Source: Deltaproteobacteria bacterium (lineage in GTDB: Bacteria > Desulfobacterota > Syntrophobacteria > Syntrophobacterales > Syntrophobacteraceae). Taken from it: DNA of 38,555 bases. Of this stretch, positions 13,210-21,633 are shown one piece after another. Under the pieces are notes generated by a model. It was not told where the DNA came from. It saw only the letters and a program-made list of their open reading frames with translations, and ran no database searches. Position numbers and translations under genes: made by a program. Numbering within the stretch: the stretch's first letter is position 1; each line of letters opens with the position of its first letter. Where the stretch lies: NCBI GenBank assembly GCA_021793275.1, contig JAJYTC010000024.1, forward strand, positions 1 through 38,555, written 5' to 3'.

Positions 13210-16200
13210 TCACAACGTCGCTCGGGTCTGCACGTCGGCAGTCTCACGCACCAGGGCCGCCTCGATTACCGCATTCAACTGGTCCATGGTGAATCCCTTT
13301 ACATAGATTCCCTTCTTCGGGCAGGTTGCCTGACAATTGCCGCAGCCCTTGCACACCGCTTCATTGGTCTCGACGGTCTTCTTGATTCCCCCTTTAAACT
13401 TGTATTCCAAAACATGGATCGCCTTGAACGGACAGGTATCCACACAGAAGGCGCAGCCGTCGCAGTTTTCATCTACAACCTGAGAAATGTTTGCATCCAG
13501 TGCGATCCGCTTGCGGCTAAGAATGGCTCCGACGCGCGCGCCAACTGCTTCCGCCTGGGCGATGCAGCTTTGCGCCAGCTTGGGCAGATGCGCCAGGCCG
13601 CAAACAAATACGCCGTCCACGGCGAAATCGACCGGCCTCATTTTTAAGTGGGCTTCGAGGAAAAAACCGTCCGGGGCAATAGGGAGTTTAAGCATCTCCA
13701 TCACTGCCTTACTCTCCGGCCTGGGATCGATGGCGGCCGAAAGCACCAGGAGGTCGGCGGGAATGGAAACAGGCATGTCGAGCACAAGATCCCGCATGGA
13801 TACCGACAAGGCCCCGTTGCCGACGACAACCGACGGTTCCTCCTCCTGCTCGTATCTAAGGAAAATAACACCCTTTTCTCTTGCCTTCTTGTAATAGGCC
13901 TCCTTGAAGCCATAGGTCCGCATGTCCTGATAGAGCACGAAAACCTCGGTTACAGGCGAAATCTCCTTGATCCTCAGTGCGTTTTTGACCGCAACGGCAC
14001 AGCACATGCGGCTGCAGTAGGGGCGATCTTTCGTTCTGGACCCGACGCACTGGATCATGACGACGCTCTTAAGACCCCGCACCCGTTGCTCATCCTCCAG
14101 GATCGCCTCCAGTTCGAGCTGAGTCGCCACCAACCCGCTCTCCCCGTAGAGATATTGTTTCGGCGAATGCTCGACAGCTCCCGTGGCGACTACCACAGCG
14201 CCGTGGCTCAGCTCTCTTTGCCCGTTCGGCCCCGTGATTGTGCTCTTGAAGTTGCCAACGAAGCCATCCAGCGAGGAAACAAAACTGCCCGTATACACAC
14301 TTATCCTGTCGTTTCGGTGCACCTTTTCAACCATGTCCTTGAGCTTGCTTCTGGGGTCATCGGCACCCAAAAGCGAGCTGACCCTGCGAAAGTTGCCGCC
14401 CAGCAGGGGCTCCTTTTCAACCAGATGAACATCGAAGCCCTGGGCGGCGATGGCAAGAGAAGCGGCCATGCCGCTGACTCCGCCCCCTATGACCAGGGCG
14501 TTGCCGGTCACTTCGATCGACTGTCGTTCGAGCGGCTCGAGAAGACGCGCTTTGGCAACGGCCATCCGAACCAGGTCCTTGGCCTTGCGCGTTGCCAGCA
14601 GAGGCTCTTCTTTGTGAACCCACGAACACTGGTCGCGGATGTTGGCCATTTCGAACAGGAAAGGATTAAGCCCCCGTTCAGGAAGAGTTTTACGGAACAG
14701 GTTTTCGTGCGTACGCGGAGTGCAGGAAGCAACGACAACACGGTTAAGGCCGTGCTCTTGGATACTGCTTTTGATCGCTTCCATCGCATCGTTCGAGCAC
14801 GCGTATGCGAAGTTTTCCGCATGCACTACATCCGAAAGACCCTGTGCATATTCCACCACTTCCGGGACGTTCACCACTCCCGCGATGTTGGTGCCGCAAT
14901 GGCAGACAAAGACGCCAACGCGGGGCGCAGCGCCCTTCACGTCCAACTCGGGAGGAATCTCGCGGGGCGCAGGCAGCCTTGTATTGCGCGCTTCCGAAAG
15001 GATCCCGAGGGCTTTTGAAGCCGCACCGCTCGCCTGCGTCACCGTCTCGGAGATGTCCCTGGGCTCGGAAAAAGTCCCGCACACAAAAACCCCCTCGCGG
15101 CTGGATTCCACGGGCGAAAAGACGGAAACGGCGCAAAAGCCGTATTCGTTACTATCGACTCCAAAGACCTCCATGAGCCTGCCGGCATCCTTGGGCGGGC
15201 GAAGGCCAACGGAGAGCACGACCATATCGAATTCCTCGCTCAAAATATCGCCGTTTTCGGCGAAATACCTTATCTTGAGGTTCTTGGTCCCGGGGACTTG
15301 CTTTATGGACGAGGGGCGGCATCGCACGTACCGGACTCCAAGCCTGCGGGCTCGTTCGTAATAAATGCCGAAAGACTTCCCGAAGGCCCTGATGTCGATG
15401 TAGAAAATGGTGGCGTGAAGGTCGGGATCGTGCTCTTTTGCTACAAGGGCCCCTTTGGTCGCGTACATGCAGCACACCGAGGAACAGTAGTTTCTCTCTT
15501 CGTCCCTTGATCCCACGCACTGAATGTAGGCAAGCTTTTTGGGATGCTCCCCGTCCGATGGCCTTACGACTTCGCCTCCGGTCGGGCCCGAAGGACTGAG
15601 AAATCTTTCGAATTCCAGGGCCGTCACCACGTTGGGGAAGCGCCCGTAGCCCAATTCCTGCCGCTCTCTGGCGTCGAAAATCTCATAGCCGGGGGCTAGA
15701 ATTGCTGCCCCCACATCGAGGGTGATTTCTTCGTCCTTCATGTCGAAATCGATGGCCTTGGCCTTGCATAATTTTTCACAAATCCTGCACTTCCCGGTCT
15801 GGAAATAAAGGCAGCTCTCCCTGTCCAGGGTCGCAATGTTCGGAATGGCCTGCGGGTAGGGCCTGTAGATCGCGCTGCGCCTTACAAGCCCGGCGTCGAA
15901 CTCCGAGGGCGGCCCATGCTTTTTCTGGGGACATTTTCCCCAGCAGTCTCCGCACCCCACGCATTTCTTTTCGTCCACGTAGCGCGCTTTTTTTCTGACA
16001 ATCGCTTTGAATTTGCCGGGCTCACCCGCAAAACTCTTTACCTCCGCATAGCTTATAAGCTCAATGTTAGGGTGTCTGCCCACTTCCACCAGCCTGGGGG
16101 CGAGCGTGCACATTGAGCAGTCGCCGGTCGGGAAGGTCTTATCCAATTGAGGCATCACACCCCCGATGCTCGGCCTGCTTTCGACGAGATAGACCATGAT

Positions 16201-16305
16201 TCCGTTTTCGGCAAGGTCCAGGGCCGCCTGCATGCCCCCAACGCCCCCGCCTACCACCAGGGCCGCGCCGATCGGGTTTCCTTTAGCTGCATTGTCGGTA
16301 CCCAT
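13210..16305 (-). CDS. hdrA: double-module HdrA, flavin- and iron-sulfur-containing bifurcating subunit
   Basis: A 1,031-residue cytoplasmic HdrA made of two HdrA-like modules. Module 1 (about 1-450): FAD motif V-V-G-G-G-V-G-G (17-24), a 4Fe-4S set C115/C118/C121/C125, C173/C176/C180, and C-V-G-S-R ... C-C at 263-279. Module 2 (about 463-920): the usual HdrA opening V-F-V-C-H-C-G-T-N, S-C-T-P-R-T-H-E-N, second FAD motif I-G-G-G-V-S-G (606-612), and C-V-G-S-R ... C-C at 753-769. Two ferredoxin motifs close the protein (C948-C958, C985-C995). HdrA is the flavin subunit that couples low- and high-potential electron flow. Single HdrA proteins are about 650 residues, so this is a fusion or duplication, as known in some bacteria and archaea. 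GAGGT precedes the ATG. Confidence 0.93.
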   Translation of the reverse strand: MGTDNAAKGNPIGAALVVGGGVGGMQAALDLAENGIMVYLVESRPSIGGVMPQLDKTFPTGDCSMCTLAPRLVEVGRHPNIELISYAEVKSFAGEPGKFKAIVRKKARYVDEKKCVGCGDCWGKCPQKKHGPPSEFDAGLVRRSAIYRPYPQAIPNIATLDRESCLYFQTGKCRICEKLCKAKAIDFDMKDEEITLDVGAAILAPGYEIFDARERQELGYGRFPNVVTALEFERFLSPSGPTGGEVVRPSDGEHPKKLAYIQCVGSRDEERNYCSSVCCMYATKGALVAKEHDPDLHATIFYIDIRAFGKSFGIYYERARRLGVRYVRCRPSSIKQVPGTKNLKIRYFAENGDILSEEFDMVVLSVGLRPPKDAGRLMEVFGVDSNEYGFCAVSVFSPVESSREGVFVCGTFSEPRDISETVTQASGAASKALGILSEARNTRLPAPREIPPELDVKGAAPRVGVFVCHCGTNIAGVVNVPEVVEYAQGLSDVVHAENFAYACSNDAMEAIKSSIQEHGLNRVVVASCTPRTHENLFRKTLPERGLNPFLFEMANIRDQCSWVHKEEPLLATRKAKDLVRMAVAKARLLEPLERQSIEVTGNALVIGGGVSGMAASLAIAAQGFDVHLVEKEPLLGGNFRRVSSLLGADDPRSKLKDMVEKVHRNDRISVYTGSFVSSLDGFVGNFKSTITGPNGQRELSHGAVVVATGAVEHSPKQYLYGESGLVATQLELEAILEDEQRVRGLKSVVMIQCVGSRTKDRPYCSRMCCAVAVKNALRIKEISPVTEVFVLYQDMRTYGFKEAYYKKAREKGVIFLRYEQEEEPSVVVGNGALSVSMRDLVLDMPVSIPADLLVLSAAIDPRPESKAVMEMLKLPIAPDGFFLEAHLKMRPVDFAVDGVFVCGLAHLPKLAQSCIAQAEAVGARVGAILSRKRIALDANISQVVDENCDGCAFCVDTCPFKAIHVLEYKFKGGIKKTVETNEAVCKGCGNCQATCPKKGIYVKGFTMDQLNAVIEAALVRETADVQTRATL

Positions 16306-16455
16306 ACATACCTCGAAATTGATAGAGTTTCAGTCCGAACGGACCTACCGGTTGAGTCGATCAAAACGCTTCGATCGTTTTCGCCTGTTGAGGCCAATGC
16401 TATTGCGCTTGTTATAGAGACGGGAAAAAGGCTCCCATGCCTCTTAACCCCGCGC

Positions 16456-17334
16456 TCATGCCAGTCCGTAGCGTGCCAGAACGGGCATCGGGTCCACGAT
16501 GTGCTTGCGCAGGCCGAGTTTTTTTGCGCCAATTCCCAGCGTGAGGCCTAAAAGCTGGCTGAAATAAAGAATCGGGATATGAAAGTCCGTGGAATACTGC
16601 GCGTTGATCCGGGCCTGTCTCATGTCCAGATTGGCCTGGCAGAGCTGACAACCAACGGCTATCACTTCCGCGCCCGACTCTACCGCGTCTTCGATAATGT
16701 CTTTTGCCAGCTTGACCACGATATCCGGTTCGTTCAGGGTCAAAGACGCCCCGCAGCAGTCCACCTTGTAAGACCACTGCACCGGAGAGCCCCCGATGGC
16801 GCTGATGAGTCTATCCATGGTCAAGGGGTCTTCGGGTTGATCGAACCCCATGATCTTGGGAGGACGAACAAGCATGCAGCCATAGTAGCACGCCACCCGC
16901 ATCTGGCCCAGATTTCCGATAAGCATATCCTTTGCCGCACCGCCCGAAACCAGCTTCTCCACTATTTCCAGGGGATGTCTTACTGCGACCGAATATCCGT
17001 ACTTGCCACCGAGGATCTGTTCCACGCGCCGCTCGGTTTCGGCGGATTCTTTCATCTCGTGGACCGCCGTTTTAAGACGCTGGAAACATGCTGCGCACGG
17101 GACCACGACTTCACCGAGTCCCATTTTCTCGATGCTGCGCAGGTTCTGCACGGGCAGGGATACGGCAAGGCTCTCATCGATACAGTAGGTCGCTGAAGCC
17201 CCGCAGCATACCCACCCCTTTGGCTCCTCGAGTTCAATGTTTAACTTGGCGAAAACGGCTTTGAGCGAACGGTCGTATTCTTTGGCGCTCGCGTGCAGCG
17301 AACAGCCGGGGTAGTACGCGTATAGGTCTGCCAT
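16456..17334 (-). CDS. hdrB: HdrB-like subunit with two CCG domains
   Basis: A 292-residue homologue of the catalytic subunit of heterodisulfide reductase. Start at ATG 17334 with GGAGG nine bases upstream. Both cysteine-rich CCG domains are complete: C11, C43-C44, C80, C83 and C149-x3-C153, C193-C194, C229, C232. In methanogens these hold two non-cubane 4Fe-4S clusters that cleave CoM-S-S-CoB. A deltaproteobacterium should lack that substrate, so the natural disulfide or other acceptor is unknown. The gene lies 109 bp after hdrC, and a 150-bp gap precedes hdrA. Confidence 0.92.
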   Translation of the reverse strand: MADLYAYYPGCSLHASAKEYDRSLKAVFAKLNIELEEPKGWVCCGASATYCIDESLAVSLPVQNLRSIEKMGLGEVVVPCAACFQRLKTAVHEMKESAETERRVEQILGGKYGYSVAVRHPLEIVEKLVSGGAAKDMLIGNLGQMRVACYYGCMLVRPPKIMGFDQPEDPLTMDRLISAIGGSPVQWSYKVDCCGASLTLNEPDIVVKLAKDIIEDAVESGAEVIAVGCQLCQANLDMRQARINAQYSTDFHIPILYFSQLLGLTLGIGAKKLGLRKHIVDPMPVLARYGLA

Positions 17335-17443
17335 GATCCATGCCCTCCTGAGTTTCTTCGCTCCGCCCGGCCCCGGGCAAGCTCGTTTCCACCCAAACCG
17401 CAATAGGAAAAAACCTCTGCCCCGCTTTCAAACCGGTCGACGA

Positions 17444-18061
17444 TCAGGAGTCCAGCCCTTCTTTCGCCTGCCGCTCACCGGCCTTCCCACACGCCTTCGC
17501 ACGGGACTTCAAACGGCGCATGCCGAAAAAACCCGCCAGCGAGGGCAAAAACTTGATTTTCCCCTTGAAGATCATGGGCATGGCGAGCTCACTGTCCTGC
17601 CGGAAATTCCGTGTCGCCATCCTCAGCTGATTGATCAACCCGAATTCGTACACACGGCCGAAGATCGTCATGTTCCGGGCAAACGCCCTGTCGAAGGCTG
17701 TTACACTGGGCAATTTGGAGGGTATGCCGCGCCGATGGGCCAGGGACCTTAGCACGAAGCTGACCTTGGCGATGTCCACCCCCTGGGGGCAGCGGGCGGT
17801 GCAGGTGGCGCATTTGGTGCAAAGCCAGATGGATTTCGAACCGAGAGCCAAATCATCGAGACCGAGCCGCACAGCATGGACGATCTGAGTCGGATTGAGA
17901 TCCATCAAATCGCTCGCCCAGCATCCTGAAGCGCATTTCCGGCATTGGAAGCAAAGATCGACGTTTATGCCCTTTTCGAGCAAAAGCCGCCGCGATTCCG
18001 TATTGCGGAACCCGGGCATCAGGCTGACCACCGGATTCAATCCCTCGCTTGCTGAGAACAT
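17444..18061 (-). CDS. hdrC: HdrC-like iron-sulfur subunit
   Basis: A 205-residue subunit with two classic 4Fe-4S motifs: C37-F-Q-C40-R-K-C43-A-S-G-C47 and C81-T-K-C84-A-T-C87-T-A-R-C91-P. It wires HdrA to HdrB. There is no haem or membrane anchor of the HdrE kind, so the complex is soluble. Start taken at ATG 18061 (M-F-S-A-S) behind AGGGAGA; an in-frame ATG at 18097 is the alternative. It is the first gene of the operon, about 190 bases downstream of the promoter start. The basic C-terminal tail is longer than the iron-sulfur core requires. Confidence 0.92.
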   Translation of the reverse strand: MFSASEGLNPVVSLMPGFRNTESRRLLLEKGINVDLCFQCRKCASGCWASDLMDLNPTQIVHAVRLGLDDLALGSKSIWLCTKCATCTARCPQGVDIAKVSFVLRSLAHRRGIPSKLPSVTAFDRAFARNMTIFGRVYEFGLINQLRMATRNFRQDSELAMPMIFKGKIKFLPSLAGFFGMRRLKSRAKACGKAGERQAKEGLDS

Positions 18062-18256
18062 AGGTCTCCCTTTCCACAAGCAGCATTCGCTAAACATGTC
18101 ACCCCTACCGCTTTTACTGTAACAACAGGACCAACCTTGGATTCTTCCAGCGCATCACTCCGACTGGAACCGCAATCGGGGAAAATTCGCCAGCTTGAGA
18201 TGGATAGTCAACATAATGATCACAATGAGTGACATGGAGGAAATAAAACATTACTT

Positions 18257-18285
18257 CTTATATAGAAAAAGACTAAGGGGGTCAA
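18257..18285 (-). promoter_or_regulatory. sigma-70-type promoter of the hdr-mvh operon
   Basis: On the minus strand TTGACC (18285-18280), 17-base spacer, TATAAG (18262-18257). Each box matches 5 of 6 consensus bases with ideal spacing. Predicted leader is about 190 bases to hdrC. Confidence 0.7.
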
Positions 18286-18389
18286 GCTTTTTTGTGACGG
18301 AAACCGCCTTAAATTATCTAGTGCCGCACTCTAGTATTTGCATAGCTACGATATAGCTTCGCTAACACACTTCCGCCACAACACGATCA

Positions 18390-18722
18390 CTATTTGAAGC
18401 CATCATACATCATTGACACAATTCCAGTAGATATTTTAAATAAACATGCCACCTCATCACTGCAGATGCTCTCCCATCGATAGCATCCAGTCTCCTCAAC
18501 CTGTTTTGGCTGGTCCGATTTAATCCTACCGCTTCGGTAGACAATATGGACAGCCTGTTCTTTCCACTCGACGTCTAGAGTAACAATAGCCGTATTGTTA
18601 AATGCGCCATCGTGAGTCAGTCGGAAATAATCCATACCGTTATAGTAGGAATAGACCGGCAGCCTGTTCTTTATACTCGACTTGATAGAATACCAACGGT
18701 TCCTTCTATGTTCGGTAATCAC
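18390..18722 (-). CDS. possible 110-residue protein in A+T-richer DNA
   Basis: A minus-strand frame of 110 codons upstream of the hdr promoter. The sequence has a natural amino-acid mix with strands such as A-I-V-T-L-D-V-E-W-K and V-H-I-V-Y-R-S-G-R. Base composition is lower in G+C than the neighbours, and no ribosome site is clear. A DNA word of about 20 bases (CAGCCTGTTCTTT..ACTCGAC) occurs twice within it, near 18553 and 18660. It could be a transferred orphan gene or a decayed one. Not recognised. Confidence 0.3.
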   Translation of the reverse strand: MITEHRRNRWYSIKSSIKNRLPVYSYYNGMDYFRLTHDGAFNNTAIVTLDVEWKEQAVHIVYRSGRIKSDQPKQVEETGCYRWESICSDEVACLFKISTGIVSMMYDGFK

Positions 18723-19038
18723 TTTCGGTTTCGAATGGAAACACTATTACGCGCGCTTGCATCGAATTCTTTGTTATTCCTTATTGTTGTCCGGAATAGG
18801 AAATGCGGAAAAAAAAGCGTGATCGAACGCCCGCGGGAGTGAAAATTTTCTGGCCGCAACATCACCTTCCATAACCAGCCCGGGCTAAAAATAGCTTTTG
18901 CCGGGCCGGGTCGCATAACGAGCAAACTAAAGCGATGGTTCATACGGAGGATCACCGGTACGGAAGGCAGACATCCATAGACTTCTCCAGGCACACCACA
19001 GCGGTGGGCAATGTGGTTGTAGCATGCGAGGACGGACC

Positions 19039-19113
19039 TTGGCGCCAGCGGCGCCTGCGTCCCGGTCGCGGGGCACGTCTCCGCGATCCGGCCCCCGTGG
19101 GGGTGCGCATAGA
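19039..19113. repeat. G+C-rich intergenic repeat, copy 1
   Basis: Begins TTGGCGCC, contains TCCCGGTCGCG and ends GTGCGCATAG. The same order of words recurs at 19668-19758. The tail continues as ACCTCAACTTACCGTGCCCC, resembling the 23345-23371 sequence. Confidence 0.6.
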
Positions 19114-19667
19114 CCTCAACTTACCGTGCCCCGTCAATCTTGATACAAGGGCAACCCGGATTCCCCGATCCGGACCGCTTCCGGCTGCCTTTTCCTTTCT
19201 GCCTTTTACCTCAAACTTTTGCCTTCGCGAAGCGTTTGCCTTTTCTCGTTGCCGCTTCTATTGCCGCTTCTCGTTTCCGTTTCACGTTGCCGCTTTGCGG
19301 CTAAAAAAACCTGCGTGGTATAAGCTTTGTGGATTCAAGCGGAATCGAGGGACAGGCGTATCGCCCGCCTCACTCGGTAACGCCGCTCTTTGAAAACCGC
19401 ATACAGAATAGCCCAGCTCTTCTCTTCACTCCACCATCTTCACTCTTCACTGCTCACTGTTCACCGCTCTTATCACTGCTGTTCCCTCGCTGTTGTCGCA
19501 TGCTGTTATTGGCTGTTATTTTCGACCCCCAAATCCTGAAATATCAATTAAATCAACATAATATGGAAAATCAAAAATAAAAAACCGCTGTATTAACAGA
19601 GATAACAGCATGGCCGGGCTTCCGGTAAATGTAACATAGAAAGACCAAGAGCATAGGGGGAAAGGTT

Positions 19668-19758
19668 TTGGCGCCAACGGTGCCGGCCTCCCGGTCGCGA
19701 GGCGCGTCCTGTGCGGCACGGCCGCCCCGCGGTCCGGACCCCGCGGGTGTGCGCATAG
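19668..19758. repeat. G+C-rich intergenic repeat, copy 2
   Basis: Shares TTGGCGCCA, the block CTCCCGGTCGCG and the end TGTGCGCATAG with copy 1 at 19039-19113, with one insertion of about 15 bases in the second half. Same orientation. Confidence 0.6.
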
Positions 19759-20425
19759 CCGTCTACCTGAAGACGTTCCGGGCCTTCATTTCTTCGTGCG
19801 TTTACTGCGGCTTCGCTTTGCCCAACTACCGGGCAGGACCGTTCTCACCACGAGGAAGAAGGGCCACGAAGGCAAAATGTGTGGATCGAGAATGAATCGA
19901 TGGCATCGAATGCCTTTTCTGTATTCCCTCGGGATCTTCGCGTCCTCTGCGGTAATAAAATCACGCTCGTGTGTATCATCCCCGCCGGGCGCAACCGATC
20001 GCCCGTTGATACAGGTCTTTGGTTGCGCCCATGCTGCTCCGGGATTCTTCGCGCGCTTCGTGGTTGAAATATCGCATCCACGAGAAAAGAAGACGAAGAA
20101 AACCGAGAAATGGAACCCGGGGCTGAAACGGCGTATCAGGCTGCCAAGTTGACGACCATGCGCGGGGGGCGGGGGTTGGGGAACTGCTTTTCCGGATTCA
20201 CTGTAGCAGAAAAAACCTACGATTTTAAGATCGGACATTCAAGAGATATTTTAGAGTGATCCCGGTGCGTATCGGCCCTCCGTCAGCCTCTCAAGGCGGC
20301 TGCACGGAACCGGTCGAGAAAAATCCGCTCTTTCGCCTCGAGTCGACGGATGTCTGAACGCTTATGGACTAAGACAAAATAGGGGGGCCGCTGTCAAAAA
20401 ATAAGCCTATCGAGCTGGAATTATG

Positions 20426-20460
20426 TTATGCGATAGTTCGAATTTGTTTTAATCGCATAA
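20426..20460. promoter_or_regulatory. 35-bp palindromic site upstream of the LysR gene
   Basis: TTATGCGAT (20426-20434) is repeated inverted and exactly (ATCGCATAA) at 20452-20460 with a 17-base spacer. Size and A+T character fit a LysR-type recognition and activation region. It lies about 180 bases before the LysR start, so autoregulation is the simplest reading. Confidence 0.5.
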
Positions 20461-20642
20461 ATCGTCGCAGGACCGGACATCATGGCTCGCCGCGCGGCTC
20501 CTTAAGAGCAGGCCGGGCCCTTTGCGGGTGCACAAGGCCACACAGAGGGGAGAAGCCAAGGCATTAGCGGGATGCCGGTCCCGAGGAAAAGACGGTTTTT
20601 CGAGTATCCCGGTTCTGATCCCGGAACTCGCGAGGAGTTATC

Positions 20643-21587
20643 ATGCTTAACTTCAATCAACTCAGAGCCTTCTATCACGCCGGCAAATCGCAGCATTTCA
20701 CCCAGGCCGCAAAAGAGCTCTTCATAAGCCAGCCGGCTGTTACCGCCCAGATAAAATCCCTGGAAAATATGTTCAACCTGACACTGTTCAGGCGAAAGGG
20801 GCGAAAGCTCTATCTCACCAGCGAAGGACGCATACTGTTCGAACAGGTCAGCAAAATCTTCGAATATGAAAAAACGATAGAAAAAACCATCAAGGACATG
20901 AGGAATCTGTCCGTGGGGATGCTGCGGATTGGAACGACAAAAACCTACGCCCGCCACCTCATGCCTTCTCTTTTGTCATATTTTTTCAAAGTCCATCCCG
21001 AAATCAAAATAACTGTAAACGAAGGCAGTGCGCAGGAGATGATCCTGGATCTTCTCGAGTTCAGAAACGACGTCGCGGTAATGAGCAAGGTCATAGCCCG
21101 GGAAGAGTTGACTTTCACGCCGTTCAGGCGGGAGCCCATTGTGCTGATCCTATCGCCTGCTCATCGGCTGGCCGCCTCCGGGTGGATAACCTTCGAGCAG
21201 CTTGCAAACGAACCTATCATCATGAAGGAACCGGGATCGGGGACCCGTAAGGAGGTCGAAGCCCTCTTCGAAACCCACGGGCGTCTGCCACACATCCTCA
21301 TGGAAAGCGGCAATATCGAACTCATCAAGCAACTTGCAATGCAGGGAAAGGGGCTTTCGTTCCTGGTCAATTCCGCCGTTGCCGAGGAGATTTCAGCGGG
21401 CAAACTGGCAAAGCTCCAGCTCAAGGGATTCGAGGTTTCATTGGATGTAAATATCGCATATCTCAAAAACCAGCATCTTTCGCTTCCCGCCAGGGCCTTC
21501 GTGGAAATGTTGGAACAATTCCGCGCGAACGACCGTACGCCTGGGGATGTAGGCGGACCGGCGGGAAGGCTGCTTTCCCCCATGTAG
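20643..21587 (+). CDS. LysR-family transcriptional regulator
   Basis: A 314-residue LysR regulator. The N-terminal winged helix is typical: F-N-Q-L-R-A-F-Y-H-A, F-T-Q-A-A-K-E-L-F-I-S-Q-P-A-V-T, then L-E-N-M-F-N-L-T-L-F-R-R-K-G. The linker helix and a periplasmic-binding-protein-like effector domain follow (V-G-M-L-R-I-G-T-T from about residue 91). GAGGAG stands five bases before the ATG. The effector is unknown; the sequence is nearest in feel to the CysB/CbbR kind, but I cannot place it. No gene is divergent from it closer than hdrC 2.5 kb away. It converges on the five-repeat membrane protein, a possible target. Confidence 0.92.
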   Translation: MLNFNQLRAFYHAGKSQHFTQAAKELFISQPAVTAQIKSLENMFNLTLFRRKGRKLYLTSEGRILFEQVSKIFEYEKTIEKTIKDMRNLSVGMLRIGTTKTYARHLMPSLLSYFFKVHPEIKITVNEGSAQEMILDLLEFRNDVAVMSKVIAREELTFTPFRREPIVLILSPAHRLAASGWITFEQLANEPIIMKEPGSGTRKEVEALFETHGRLPHILMESGNIELIKQLAMQGKGLSFLVNSAVAEEISAGKLAKLQLKGFEVSLDVNIAYLKNQHLSLPARAFVEMLEQFRANDRTPGDVGGPAGRLLSPM

Positions 21588-21621
21588 GGGGGAGGCGGCA
21601 ACCGTGTCGCGGCCTCCTCCC
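21587..21621. terminator. G+C-rich hairpin between convergent genes
   Basis: GGGGGGAGGC (21587-21596) pairs with GCCTCCTCCC (21612-21621) with one mismatch. It lies between the convergent LysR and membrane-protein genes. There is no T-run, so terminator function is tentative. Confidence 0.4.
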
Positions 21622-21633
21622 GGGGGCGCCGGT

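Larger units (their letters stand above)
18723..20425. other. 1.7-kb repeat-rich region without a recognisable gene
   Basis: No frame with a ribosome site or family resemblance was found. The region holds low-complexity word sequences: pyrimidine-rich runs around 19180-19300, repeated TTCACTCTTCACTGCTCAC-like text at 19431-19470, and CTTCGTGG / CCACGAAG-type words at 19848-19880 and 20047-20104. It also carries two copies of a G+C-rich repeat, listed separately. Such text is common between genes in many bacterial genomes (from memory). No RNA gene was recognised. Confidence 0.5.

Noticed and set aside
16306-16455. Terminator or riboswitch in the hdrB-hdrA gap
   Set aside because: A weak AAAACG/CGTTTT pairing exists, but no stable stem, T-run or known aptamer pattern is visible.
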